Positions 23,399 to 35,030 of a stretch of 64,000 nucleotides of DNA are shown one piece after another. The DNA is taken from assembly GCA_003439945.1 (NCBI GenBank), contig QVRM01006776.1, positions 95,415-159,414 of the forward strand, given 5' to 3'. Every line of letters begins with the position of its first letter. The first letter of the stretch is position 1. A program made the translations under genes and the position numbers. Origin of the DNA: Dermanyssus gallinae (taxonomy: Eukaryota; Arthropoda; Arachnida; Mesostigmata; Dermanyssidae). The notes beneath the pieces were generated by a model. It made no database searches and was not told where the DNA came from. It saw only the letters and a list, made by a program, of their open reading frames with translations.

Positions 23399-23599
23399 TT
23401 TTTTTTAGATTTTCCGTAAGGCTATTTATTGCCTGTGTACGGTTTTTTTCATGCCATGGCTAATTTTTAATCCACTCCGGCATTTACTTTGTTTAAAATG
23501 GAAACCATGCAAACCAATTTAAGAGTGGCCGGTGTGGGTCTCGAACCTAGTCCTCCCGAATGCAAGGCAAAGGCTTTGCCACTAAGCCATGTTGCTCGG
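23399..23599 (-). mobile_element. tRNA-derived SINE (family B), copy 1
   Basis: On the minus strand the head reads CCGAGCAACATGGCTTAGTG, with box A TGGCTTAGTGG, then a TTGCATTC loop and box B GGTTCGAGACC (plus-strand 23537-23547). The body ends GAAAATCTAAAAAAAA. The TTGCAT loop and box spacing resemble a tRNA-Ala(TGC)-type ancestor, which is an inference. Other copies are at 47257-47451 and 60835-60990. Confidence 0.88.
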
Positions 23600-23621
23600 T
23601 TCTTTCATGTATTCTTATGTG

Positions 23622-24386
<765 letters not shown>

Positions 24387-24546
24387 GATCCGGGGAGATC
24401 CGAAAAGGCCGACGGATGTCAGAAGAGGCCGGGAGAGACCGGGCGAGGCTAGCAGACATCGGGCAAGGCCGGGAGAGATCGGGCGAGCCCAGCAGAGATC
24501 GGGAGAAGCCAGTAGAGATCGGAAGAGGCTAGCAGAGATCGAGAGC
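24387..24546. repeat. 20-bp minisatellite, about eight imperfect units
   Basis: From 24407 the sequence divides cleanly into 20-bp units: 24407-24426, 24427-24446, 24447-24466, 24467-24486, 24487-24506, 24507-24526 and 24527-24546. A typical unit is GGCTAGCAGAGATCGGGAGA. One or two weaker units precede them. Confidence 0.85.
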
Positions 24547-24688
24547 AACCAGGGAACTCGAGCGGGGAGGAAGGGACGGAGGGAGGAAGTTAGTAGCAGG
24601 GAAAAGGGGAAGGCGCGGCCGCGGGGGGCGATACCGGCAACGAAGGCAAAGAAGGCCGAATTCGATATAAAGTCACAAGCCTTTTAGC

Positions 24689-25082
24689 TATAAAAGGCAC
24701 GAGCTGCTAGCTATTCTGAACGATGACGACGACGACGACGACCTAATATCGTTGTGAGAGGCGGCGCAGTGCCAACTAACTGTGCAGTAACACCAAGAGC
24801 AGTAGCAGAGGGAAGCAGAGCAGCATCAATAACAACAACAGCAGCAGTAGCAGCTGCAGAAGCAGCAGCAGCAGCCCTAACAACACTAGACGCTTCTGCT
24901 GGTGCCCCCAGGGCCGACCGAACCCCCCCCCCCCCGCACGGACCGTTGGACGTGATCGTTGGCCCGCCGCCGCGCCTGCCTCCAATGCGTGCCGCTCTTC
25001 CTCGGCTGCTATCGTACCACCGCGGCCCCGAGAACGGGCCCCCTCGACTCGAGCGTAGCGATCAGACTGCGTAGGCAATAAA
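24689..25082 (+). promoter_or_regulatory. Candidate Pol II unit: TATA box to AATAAA
   Basis: A canonical TATAAAAGG lies at 24689-24697 in GC-rich DNA and an AATAAA polyadenylation signal at 25077-25082, about 390 bp apart. Between them the plus strand is open (24754-25074) but has no ATG at its start. It encodes an Ala/Pro/Arg-rich low-complexity peptide, so a protein is doubtful. Options are the start of a host gene, a short non-coding transcript, or a solo LTR whose TATA and polyA signals have this spacing. No TG...CA termini or LTR partner were found in the window. Confidence 0.3.
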
Positions 25083-25264
25083 CGTTTCCCTTCTTGCGCC
25101 CGCGATATTTAAATCAAAATCGCCTTCAAAACAGCCGATTTAGTCGTCGATCTATCTCGCAGCCCGATCTCGACGTATAAATAAATGTCCAAGCTCGTCG
25201 TCGCCCGGGCACGAGCGTTCGCTAAACGGACCACCAACCCTGGCAAAGCAATTTCAGATAACTA

Positions 25265-25266
<2 letters not shown>

Positions 25267-25338
<72 letters not shown>
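25267..25338. repeat. (TA)n microsatellite
   Basis: About 72 bp of pure TA. Confidence 0.95.
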
Positions 25339-25341
<3 letters not shown>

Positions 25342-26412
25342 TAAACAATACTACCCAAGCAATACAATACAAGCAGACTGTTCCTGTTGTTCCTGTCAAT
25401 CTTCCAGAACCCCCGGCGGTTCACTCGACAGTCGTCAAAGCCAAAGACTCAATCCAGGCAAAGCTATTTCTTAATATTTTCCGTTCAAAACCACCAACAA
25501 ACTTAAGCTTCTCTCCATATCTTCTCTCGTTAGGCAACCTCTTTTGTTATATAGAAAGGGATATTCAGGAATGCATACATTACCAGTCAGTGGTCACTGT
25601 GTTGTAGTTGCAAAACCACTAAACCCGGATTTTTCCCATCTCCCCAGGTTCAGAACTACATGGCATTTTTCTCCACGAATGTGCAACATGAAACATCCCC
25701 TCTTTCAACTACTAACCATAGTTAGGGCCATATTTCTATTACGTAACATACGGTATCCTAGAGTGATAGGGGAGGTTGCAGTGTCAGCTTTCGAAAACAG
25801 CAGCTTCTCCAGGACTAGACCTACGAACCATAACCGACAAAACAGCTACCTCCTACTTCAGCTCATTCCATTCTCAGTATTGTCTGTTTATTCGTTTGCT
25901 AACTTACCTTTATGAATTTTGCCTTAGGCTCGATGCTTTTCGTGCGATCACGCTGAAAACTGAACCGGTTACCTTCCAACGTGAGGACCCTTATACTAAA
26001 TATTTGTTTTTCCATTAAACTCAATGTGGAGATGGCGGAGTGTAAGCTAAATCACTTATTTTTGTTATACCGATGTGGCTGGCCAGACTCTAAGTGCATA
26101 TATAATGTATCACTGCAAGCAAACGAATGGTCCGAACGGATAATTGGAAAAGCTAAAGATATGTATGTTCGGAGAAAAAAAAACTGTTTCGTTTGAAGTA
26201 TACTCACGTTGGCGGCCGGAAGGCATATTAAGAACAGTATGTTTGTATTCGCTAATCAAAATTCATAGCACAATCACAAGAAACAGGATGTTTAGAGACG
26301 ATCATTGTTGGCAACAAATCGATGGTTGTTTGATTTGTCAGGCATTTACCGTACGCCGTTTTCGTTGGATTTCCATTGTGTAGCATAACAGAGACGGGGA
26401 GGTTCACTGCTG
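25339..26412. other. Unassigned sequence with a SINE D fragment
   Basis: At 25605-25672 the sequence CCACTAAACCCGGATTTTTC plus CCCCAGGTTCAGAA repeats the 5' half of SINE D (minus orientation) without a tail. The rest shows no gene; overlapping short ORFs at 25.2-26.4 kb have no recognisable domain. Confidence 0.5.
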
Positions 26413-26424
26413 GTGTACGATCTG

Positions 26425-26567
26425 CAGATTTTTAGATTTTTATTTTTTTACCGGAGTTTCGGGACTGCGTAATACACGTGTGCCGTTGGTAGCTGTCATT
26501 AACTAGTGTGGGATTTACAAACCCACTAAACCCGTATTACTCCACCCACCCCCAGGTTCGGAATTGC
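26425..26567 (-). mobile_element. Short A-tailed SINE (family D), copy 2
   Basis: A 143-bp insertion bounded by GTGTACGATCTG (26413-26424) and GTGTACGCTCTG (26568-26579), a 12-bp target duplication with one mismatch. On the minus strand it shows the same CGGGTTTAGTGGGTTTG core and ends GGTAAAAAAATAAAAATC. With the copy at 15.0 kb it defines the unit as roughly 145-160 bp. Confidence 0.82.
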
Positions 26568-26579
26568 GTGTACGCTCTG

Positions 26580-27302
26580 TACCTGACGGCTGCAATCGTA
26601 TCTTCTCTGTTAATACGAAAGGTTTGGGCTCGGGGGGAGGGGGAAACGGCGTACAATATTCACATCACGAATCGAACTACCATCGATTTGGTAATAATAA
26701 TAATGATAATCCCAACAAAATACACATTGAATATGCATTATCCTAAATTAATATTATTATTATGGAAGTGTACTAGCAAAATGGTGATGTACTGAACGCA
26801 AAAACTCAAGCTCACGACGACACGAAATGTTTATTTTTGCAAACTCTCTTTAACGAGGAAATGTTTCGTGAGAATGGAATTACTATAATCTGTTATAGCA
26901 ATGTGGATTGTCGGACATCACGTCACAAACGGCGCCATTATCTACGCGTACACAAAGCAAACCAGATGCCGTGTTTGGGAGAAAATTCTGCTTTGTCTGA
27001 AAGATACTCACCCAGGCTAGAAAAAAACAAATATTGACATGGAAAACCGTTCCCAAACATTATGGTCCTGGAATATCCACTTTTCTGACTTTCACGTCTA
27101 ATGACTTGAAAATTTAGTATAACGTTTAAGGTTCGTAGAGGAACCACATAAATATACACTTTACAGGGATTGATTTGGTCATATACTGATTCAATTCGTG
27201 ATATTATTACTATAAACCGTGTTTCCCCACTGTCGCACACCTAATGTTGGAATTGCGTAAGGTCCCGTGTTAACAGAGGAGGAAAGAAGCGACTTGTGTA
27301 TG

Positions 27303-27305
<3 letters not shown>
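26580..27305. other. Unassigned AT-rich sequence
   Basis: Short TAA arrays at 26692-26708 and 26745-26762; no gene recognised. Confidence 0.5.

Positions 27306-27344
<39 letters not shown>
27306..27344. repeat. (TA)n tract at the 3' end of LINE A2
   Basis: Lies directly after the LINE A2 3' UTR in element sense (GAAATAAACATAATTGTAAAAAAAATTA then TA repeats), so it is probably the element's own 3' tail. Confidence 0.9.
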
Positions 27345-27349
<5 letters not shown>

Positions 27350-27409
27350 TTTTACAATTATGTTTATTTCACTCAAATTGAGTATAATATACATTTCAAA
27401 AATGTTTCT

Positions 27410-30223
27410 TCATGTTGCTCTATCTTCTTCACGCTTCCGACGAGAGAAGTAGTGCAGCGATTTTCGGTCCAGCGCTGTGCATTCCACTGCATGGTACTTG
27501 GCACACCTCTGCAGGCAGAACCGGCAGGTGCACAACTCGTACTCCTCGTGAAAGGTTGCGTTTGAACATACCAGGTAGTGATAACCATGCACTATGTACC
27601 TGGTGTATACGTGGCGATTGTCACATGCAGGACCAGACCAAAGGTGCAAGGCATTGAAAACGTCCAAACCACCGACCTCCCGTCTGGCCTGTTCGACTTT
27701 AGCTTCCCACTCCGAAATAAAACATTCGTAAGGTACTGTACGCGGCATCTTCAGCCTTAGTCGGATTGTTTCAGCAGCCGGTGGGCAGCCTGACATGAGA
27801 TACACAAAGCGGCTCCTCTCTCGGATAGGCAAGCAGAGCACTCGCTTCATATATAATGAAAAACACCTTTCAAGCTGGTTAAAATTCGCCAGCGTGAGGT
27901 GGTTCCACACTCTGTCAAGACCGTACATCAGCCCCGGAACAATCTTAAGCATGAAGAGCCTCACTGCTGAGAGAACGGACAGTCTTCGGACATTGCCTAC
28001 TTCCCCGTAAAGAGAGACAAGTGCCTTCCGTACTGTTTCGTTTACATGCGCTGTGAACGTCGTTCCCGTATAATGAACCCGAAGGCCAAGATACTGGAAG
28101 GAGTTAACAAACTCCAATGGTTGGCCGCAGCAACGTATAACGTCTCTGGCAGCCAATCGACCTCCACGCCTGAATTTCATGGCTTTGGTTTTCCTGGTGT
28201 TTATCTCAAGTCCCTTCGAGACAAGGAACGCCTCTATCATAGAGGTAGTGCGCTTGATGGCACCTAAATCGCGATGAGCGACCACGATATCATCTGCATA
28301 CATTACCACTACGGCTTTTTGGTACTCCTGTCGGACGTAACCGACGAGGTCAGCAAGGAGAAGTGTAAACGAGACGCAGCTTAGCGGGTCTCCTTGCGGA
28401 GTTCCCACATTTTGCTTAATCTCTAATACACCCTGCTCACCGTCTACCAACAAGGTGTCCTCCTCAAAGAAACTTGCTATTACACTCAGGAGAGAGCCAC
28501 CCACTTCTGCTCGTTGGAATGCTTCAACCAGCAGATGGCGAGGGGCTTTGTCAAAGGCCTTGACGCAGTCAATAAAGACTGCATACAGATGACCTTTGGG
28601 TTGTGCCACAGCTCGCTCGATTTCTGACTGGAGAACATGGATTGCATCACGGGTGCCTCGGCCTCTTCTAAAACCGAATTGCTCCGGTGGAAGTGCCTCT
28701 TCAGCCACCCGCTCAATCCGTCGAATAACCAATTTACAGAAAATCTTCTTCAATGTGCGTTCTGACGCCACTCCACGATAGAGATTTGGATCCTGCTTGT
28801 CATCACCATGCCTACCCTTGAACAGAAGAGAAAGCCTGGCGACATGCCAGACTTTAGGCATCCGCCCCCTCTTTATAATTTCGTTAAAGAAATCACAAAG
28901 AGTTTCTGCCAAGAGAGGAAGTGACTGGATCCAATGCTCATAGCAGACCTGATCGGGCCCTGAGCTCTTTCTCTTCGGGAGTGACCGTAGGACCTGACAC
29001 ACCTCCTCCACCTCGAAAGGCAGATTCATGTTGTGCTGCTCCAGTGTAAGCGGATGCTGTACGATTGGAGATACGGCCGCAACGTCACAATTGAATAAAA
29101 GATTAGTTAGGTGGTTCTTTACCTGCCCGTCGCTAAGCGGGTTCACCGCCCTACGAGGTCGCACGATGTAAGCTGAAGGCTCTCGTTCTGCCCTTTCGAG
29201 CAGCCGTCGTTCCTCCCGCCTTGCGTGTTCCCTTTTATGGTCATAGCAGAGTCTTATATACGCCTTTCTACGCTCAAAGTAGTCCCGCCTGGCTTGCAGT
29301 GATGATGTTGCTCTGGCTCTTGCTTGGCGCAGGAGTCCGAGCACTTCACCGTGGGCGAGGTAGCAGGCTCGAGAGTACTACGGGCGTGATCTCTTTTGCC
29401 ATAATCTTTTCCACTTCACTGCACTTCTCATCGTTCTCTCCAACTGATCACAAGTGGAATCAATGTCAGGGCTTACCTCAAGACCGCCCACCGCTCTGTC
29501 CAAAAGAGATAGATTAATTCGTCTCATTGCAGACCAGCGCGGCGGGTTATGTCGGTCTCGCCAAATACCGGGAACATCGACAACGGCCAACACTGGTTGG
29601 TGCTTTCGAGCCGCTTCATAAAGAACATCGAAGCTTTTAATTTCACGGCTGACAAGGTTGTGAAACAACAGGTCGATGGTGCTGCTTCCATTGTGACTCA
29701 AATATGTATAGTCTTCACGCGCGTTAGCACATTTCAGACCAATATTTTCCATCACCTGAAGCAGCACCTCGCCTTTATCATCGTTGGCCCCACAATCGAT
29801 TCTGGCATTGAAATCACCGCCGACGATAGTTGGCATGGTCAGATTTAACTCAGAAAGTCCAAAGCTCACCGTTTCAGCAACCTCCGCAGAATCGAATGTG
29901 GGTGGGAAATAGAATACAGCGACGTTTACCCTCTCAGAGGAGAGCACTACGCAGTATTCATCTTTCCTGACGCATTGCATCGGTGGTAAGCGCTTATGTA
30001 GGTAGATAGATAACCCACCCACAGGTCTTCCCCGACCTCCCGCAGGTAAGACAGCCAGCTGGTGAAAGCCCCGCATATCATTGATATGCAGTTCGTCCCG
30101 CTGAAATGTCTCCGTGAGGAGTGCAATGTCAACCAACTTAAACATGTCATCACGTGCAAGATCCATTGCCCCTTTAAGTCCCTCACAATTCCAGAGAAGC
30201 ACTCGTAGAGGTATGTTTGCCAC
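27410..30223 (-). pseudogene. LINE A2 endonuclease-reverse transcriptase (one in-frame stop)
   Basis: This polyprotein nicks target DNA and copies element RNA into the nick. The endonuclease (29378-30223) shows LLWNCEGLKG, the catalytic glutamate in LLTETF, GGDFNARI, STIDLLFHN and a KHQPVLAV histidine motif. The RT (27410-29344) shows SSGPDQVCYEHW, EQFGFRRGRGTRDAI, LYAVFIDCVKAFDKAP, GTPQGDPLS and the catalytic VVMYADDIVVAH. A CTCRFCLQRCAKYHAVEC cysteine motif follows near the C-terminus. The only lesion is a TAG at 29378-29380 between the two domains; the frame is identical on both sides. About 940 codons. No ATG lies at the start because the frame continues into the ORF1 region upstream. Confidence 0.93.
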
Positions 30224-30250
30224 TACGCTTGCAGTTCTAGAACTGGTCAG

Positions 30251-30598
30251 TCACTTACGGGGGCTTGGACCGCCAGGCGCACTTAAACTCTCCTTAACCA
30301 TCCTCTCGTAGGGGACGTCCCCAACCCAGCGACGGAACAGACTTCCCTTTGGCCAGAATTCATTTCTGCAACAGTTTGCGTAATCTTCGTCACGCACCAC
30401 CACATAGAACACAGCATCACTACCATGTGTATGTATCTTCCAAACCGCTTTCACAGTTATGCCCTTGCCAGTAAGCCAGGCCTGCAGCCCGACCGCCGAT
30501 GTCTTCTGCGCCAATCGTGCCACTCTCAAGGCGCAGATCTTCGCTGGTCTAGCATAGACTTCTAATCCGCCTATGCCATCTGTTGCACTACCGATATA
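30251..30598 (-). pseudogene. LINE A2 ORF1-like domain (partial), same frame as ORF2
   Basis: The minus strand is open from the P1 border at 30598 down to a TGA at 30251-30253. The peptide has a GITVKAVWKIHTHGSDAVFY core and a CCRNEFWPKGSLFRRWVGD end, like the ORF1 proteins of APE-type LINEs that bind element RNA. The frame is the same as that of the endonuclease, with only the TGA between. In copy A3 the matching codon is TGG, so the ancestor may have had one fused ORF. The N-terminal half is missing in A2 but visible in A3. Confidence 0.8.
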
Positions 30599-31675
30599 CA
30601 GGGTGTGACTGAACGAATTTTATAGCGATACATAAAATTGTAGAGCTCGTTAAAACGAATATTTTTTTCCAATGGAACATGTGCTCTGAGAAGTCTTGTT
30701 TCGGAGTTACAGTGAAATTACTACAATTTGTGACACTGGTGTTTTTGCTCGACATAGGAGCACAAAATGTGCTGTTGCGAGACAACCAGTCTTTCTAGAC
30801 AGAAACTAAGCACACCGACGTGTTCGTGATAAAATTCTGCTCCATCTGATGAATATGCAAGGCCGGTCAGAAGACGCGACATGGTCGCTTAGAAGAAAAT
30901 TCGCCAAAAATGAAGTTCTTCATTAGCGTTCACGCCAAATACTTTAGAATCATAACCCTACAACCACTCACAGCGCTCAAAGCGGACATATTCAGCCAAT
31001 GCGCAATTCATGGCGATCATTTTGGTACCAAACATATGTCAATGCGAGCTGTGGTTGCGGAGTAATTACGAGTTTTCGGCGGGATGTCCAGATTGAGTGC
31101 ATGTAAAATGACTGTGTGGCGACGTTCACTACCGCCGACGTGTCGCGCGACAGCCGCAGCGCGTCATTTTTCATGCACTTAATCTGGACATCCCGCCGAA
31201 AACTCGTAATTACTCCGCAATCACAGCTCGCATTGACATATGTTTGGTACCAAAATGATCGCCATGAATTGCGCATTGGCTGAATATGTCCGCTTTGAGC
31301 GCTGTGAGTGGTTGTAGGGTTATGATTCTAAAGTATTTGGCGTGAACGCTAATGAAGAACTTCATTTTTGGCGAATTTTCTTCTAAGCGACCATGTCGCG
31401 TCTTCTGACCGGCCTTGCATATTCATCAGATGGAGCAGAATTTTATCACGAACACGACGGTGTGCTTAGTTTCTGTCTAGGAAGACTGGTTGTCTCGCAA
31501 CAGCACATTTTGTGCTCCTATGTCGGGCAAAAACACCAGTGTCACAAATTGTAGTAATTTCACTGTAACTCCGAAACAAGACTTCTCAGAGCACATGTTC
31601 CATTGGTAAAAATATTCGTTTTAACGAGCCCTACAATTTTATGTATCGCTATAAAATTCGTTCAGTCACACCCTG
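30599..31675. mobile_element. Palindromic foldback element P1 (1,077 bp)
   Basis: An almost perfect inverted repeat. The left arm starts CAGGGTGTGACTGAACGAAT at 30599, the right arm ends with its complement at 31675, and both arms continue inward about 500 bp to a centre near 31137. The unpaired middle of about 50 bp includes TGTCGCGCGACA. There is no coding capacity. TA dinucleotides flank both ends (CGATATA on the left, (TA)n on the right), consistent with TA-specific insertion of a non-autonomous Tc1/mariner-like or foldback element. Related copies: 35969-36985 and 58592-59383. Confidence 0.92.
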
Positions 31676-31695
31676 TATATATATATATATATATA
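31676..31695. repeat. (TA)n tract at the right end of P1
   Basis: Ten TA units directly after the CCCTG end of P1. Confidence 0.9.
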
Positions 31696-31729
31696 AATCA
31701 TTAATGTATTCTGCGTTGCTGTCTACGAC

Positions 31730-32330
31730 CTTCTCTCACCTCTTGACCACCATTTTTGATTCCGTTCCGCTAGAAAATAGCCCGGTCTGATGTCAAAGAA
31801 GTTGTTAAGCCAGTTTTTAAAGTCCACTTCGTCGTCGAGGGTAACGCCCTAATATAACTTGACATGGAGCGGAACATGTGATGATGGGTTGCCGCAAGGT
31901 TCGGAAAGTTCGGTGGGTGTTCAAGAACTCCCCTCTTAAAGTGCGATTTTGACGACTTGTGTAGCATGGGGTCTGGCGTTGTCGTGAAGTAGTAGGCTTT
32001 ACCGATCTGGTCTTTTCAGTTAAATAGCCCCATTTACGCGGTGCAGTTGGGCAATGTAGAACTCCTTGTTTGCCGTGGCGTTCTTTTTAAGCATTTCCCA
32101 TTGCTCCATACCTTCCCATGCCCATCAAACGCAGATCATAAAGATCCTGCTTGATTCTCAGCTTCGACGCATCTCTTGGAGCCACCTTTCTTTGCTTCAT
32201 ATTGACGCGTAGACACCATTCCTCATCTGCCGTGACAATTCGATAGAGAACATGTTGTGTGTGTCCGCGTGTCGCTCGGTGGCGGCGAATAAGGCTAAAT
32301 AAATCCTTAGAAGCGCTCAAAGAGTTTCAG
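31730..32330 (-). pseudogene. Mariner transposase relic (C-terminal two thirds)
   Basis: Minus-strand peptides follow mariner transposase order. RHRATRGHTQHVLYRIVTAD and EEWCLRVNMKQRK are the first catalytic aspartate region (compare VTGDEKW). LLHDNARPHATQVVKIAL is the second aspartate region and is intact as peptide. PTELSEPCGNPSSH stands where HPPYSPDLAPSD is usual. DDEVDFKNWLNNFFDIRPG is the C-terminal block. Stops interrupt the frame at several places. No terminal repeats were found. It borders P1 through a TA tract and is different from the mariner relic at 16.7 kb. Confidence 0.85.
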
Positions 32331-32944
32331 CTCTTATGGTTTTGTACACTAGCGCTGCCTAGAAGTAAAAGTATGTACACTAGCGGTACCTAGAAGTAAA
32401 GAGATGCGAAGCCTGTGAAACCTGGCTTGAGCTGCAGTAAGCAAATAGAGAGGAAGAAATCAATGGAGGCATGGCAGGCCAAATGTGACTTTGTTGCTTC
32501 TGCAGCACTTCTCCGACCCCATCTTAAATATCAAAAAGATAGACAGAGCGGCCGGGAAAGGACTGAAAAATTACTTTAGGCAACTTCTTAAGAGTTATGG
32601 GGAGTGGGGTGTACCCGATCGTGATTACGATGCTAAGCACTCGCTTTGCCCACTATAGAGCTCCTCCTATGTTGAAATGCCTGATACCGATTTGGATGAG
32701 ATGTTCAAGGAAGACAGCTAGAACAATGAAGGTGCCATAGTCAAGATCTTCAACGGGCGCCTCTAAGAGTCTGATGTGATTGAACAACATTCATCCCAAT
32801 GACTGAACGAGGCATGCCAACCGACATCAACTTTGTACACGGACAAGCTTTCTTATTACAATTTGACTCTCCACAGTAACTCATACTTTGAACTTTAGAG
32901 TTTGATAGTATAGTCTAAGTGTATAATACGTATACTCCTAATCG
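32331..32944. other. Unassigned sequence, possibly the 5' part of the LINE that follows
   Basis: A short direct repeat (TACACTAGCG.T.CCTAGAAGTAAA) occurs at about 32346-32373 and 32373-32400. No ORF1 domain is recognisable. Confidence 0.4.
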
Positions 32945-35030
32945 CGCAATCACTGGCTAAACAAGGAGCGATTAACTGCGTTTATGAAAATAAAAGAAAT
33001 TTACATTGTGTACGTAACTGAGACGTGGCTGAACGACAAGGTAACGTCTGCTGAATTGACCGCGGGTGGAAGATACGAGGTGTTTCGTAATGATCGTGTC
33101 GGCCGAAGCTTATTTCTGATGATCTGAACCAACCCGGAATACATTGGTGAGGTTGGCGTGGCTCGTCACCACGACGCACTGGCGAATTAACAGTTGAGAG
33201 TGAGCTTTTAGTTGAGGAGATGTTTCTTCAGTTCTGCTGCAAATGTGGTTTTCCGAAGCTGGTATGAACCCCCACCCGCGCCTAAATATACTACGCTGTC
33301 CTAGCAACTGATGACTTAGTTGACAACGTTACTGTCAATCGACCGTTGCGATCGCCACTGATCATAAAATGGTCAAGTTTACCATATTTCGCAGTCCGTT
33401 CACGCCTGAGATGTGCACTAACTGGCGGGACTACGACAAAGTTGACTACGAAGAGATTATCACAAATCGGATTGCGACTGACCGGACTAATTTCTTCGCT
33501 GCCTATCCTGATGCAGATAACACATATAACACGTTTGGGATCTACATGCCTTTCTTGCTTGAATTTTTTGTTCGAGAGTTTCTCTCGGTCTCCGCGGAGA
33601 ACTACGAATACCAAGTGTAGACTAAACTTCGATATCCAATGGACTGCCCGACAATTGAGCAGCGCTATGGAGCGAAGGCTTGCATTGCAGAAAAAATTTA
33701 GAAATGTTACTAAAAGCTGTAGCCGATGCTCCATAGGTAACGCATCATTGACAGCAAGTGTTGCTCAGCATGCCACTCCCAGCGCTGTACCCAGAGTATG
33801 ACCAAAACGTGTGAAAATCAGGAACACCCTGGCTTCAATTAAGCGATCAGATTTATTTACTACTACTGATTGCCGCGAGAAAGCTAAGGAATTATCAGAA
33901 ATGTCTTTGCCGCTATCTACTCCACACAGGTCGAGCTGCAATCGAGCACGACTCACTCCGCTCTTTTCTGGCATGAGCCCTCCAGCGTGCAGGTGGTGAA
34001 TGATGTCGATCCTCTCCGGAAAACCTCGGACGGAATCTGCGCGGATTGGCGAACAAGCGTTGCGCCACTCCCGACGGTATTCCGGCCATTTTCAAGTATT
34101 CCATCGTCTGCCCTGTGTATAAGCGCGGCGACAGAAGTCATCCTAATAATCAAATGCCCGTCTCGCTGACCTCCGTACCTTGCAAACCCTTTGAGAAGGT
34201 GATAGCGGAGGAGGTCTACAGAAATGCAAATGCACAAAAACGAATGTCGAGGAAACAATTCGCACATCGTTCTGCTCATTTCGCTCTTCTACATCTACTT
34301 AGGACTCAAAATGATTGGGCTCTCTTCATAAATAATGGGGGACCGTTTGACTGCTTGTATTTCGATTTTGTCTTTGCTGTTGAGAGTATCACACACCCTA
34401 AGCTACTCATTATATTTCCGCAATATGGAGTGGGTAGTCAAATAGTAACTTTCTTTAGTGATAGACTCCTTAGGGTCAGAGTAGCCGACTGTCTATCATC
34501 TATGGCTCAAGTTACTTTGGCGTGTCCGCCGGGCACCATTCTTGGCCCGTTAATTTACCTACTGTGTCTCGAGTCTCTGAAGAATGTAATAAATATCTCA
34601 AGTCGTGCATGCAAAAAGGTATGCTGATGATGTCGAAATGTACATACTTGTAGATAAAGGAAGCAACATAGTTACTTTGCAGAAGACGCTACATAAATTT
34701 ATGACGTGGAGTAATCTTAAAATATCTGTTAATAAATGTGCTGAGCTACACTTTGGACACAGTAACCCTGCGCGCAGATACATGCTTAGCTTTGATGATC
34801 TAGCCGTTAAAAAAGTAATCAAACTCCTGGGAATACCGACATCCGACACCTTGAACTATACACCTTATGTACTTAAAGTGGTAACGGCTGCCGCAAGGAC
34901 ACTGAACTGGATATTGCGCTCCTTTGTGATTAAAGATACTTCCCTGTATGTCAGATTGTATAAGCAATATGTTCTACTAGGTCTTATTATACGCTTCACC
35001 CGTATGGCATCAGGGACTCTTGTGTGATGA
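32945..35030 (+). pseudogene. Decayed CR1/L2-like LINE (endonuclease and RT remnants)
   Basis: On the plus strand, KERLTAFMKIKEIYIVYVTE plus TWLNDKVTSAEL (33.0 kb) is an APE endonuclease start with its catalytic TETW. RT remnants follow: GIPAIFKYSIVCPVYKRGDR, MPVSLTSVPCKPFEKVI, RKQFAHRSAHFALLHLL, FDCLYFDFVFAVESITHPKL, CPPGTILGPLIYLL and KRYADDVEMYILV at about 34613-34650. The order and the wording of the VSLTSV.CK.FEKVI block fit the CR1/L2/Rex1 group. Frameshifts lie between endonuclease and RT and just before YADD. Further C-terminal sequence may extend to about 35.5 kb. Dead and old. Confidence 0.82.

Larger units (their letters stand above)
27345..30598 (-). mobile_element. LINE A, copy A2 (nearly intact APE-type non-LTR retrotransposon)
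   Basis: Minus-strand element with, in order, an ORF1-like domain, an APE endonuclease, a reverse transcriptase with a cysteine-rich C-terminus, a 3' UTR of about 65 bp and a TA tail. The 5' end is cut at 30598, where the palindromic element P1 begins. The whole coding stretch is in one frame. Copies A1 (17975-18831) and A3 (63190-64000) are closely similar, so the family was recently active. The very short 3' UTR and microsatellite tail recall RTE-type elements, but I do not assign a clade. Confidence 0.93.

Noticed and set aside
23536..23599. Genuine tRNA genes at the A/B-box sites (also 6.6, 47.4, 60.8, 63.1 kb)
   Set aside because: They continue into repeated SINE bodies with A-rich tails; acceptor stems do not pair properly.
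30992..31276. 94-codon ORF in the middle of P1
   Set aside because: It runs across the palindrome centre and its two halves are complementary reads of each other; not a transposase.
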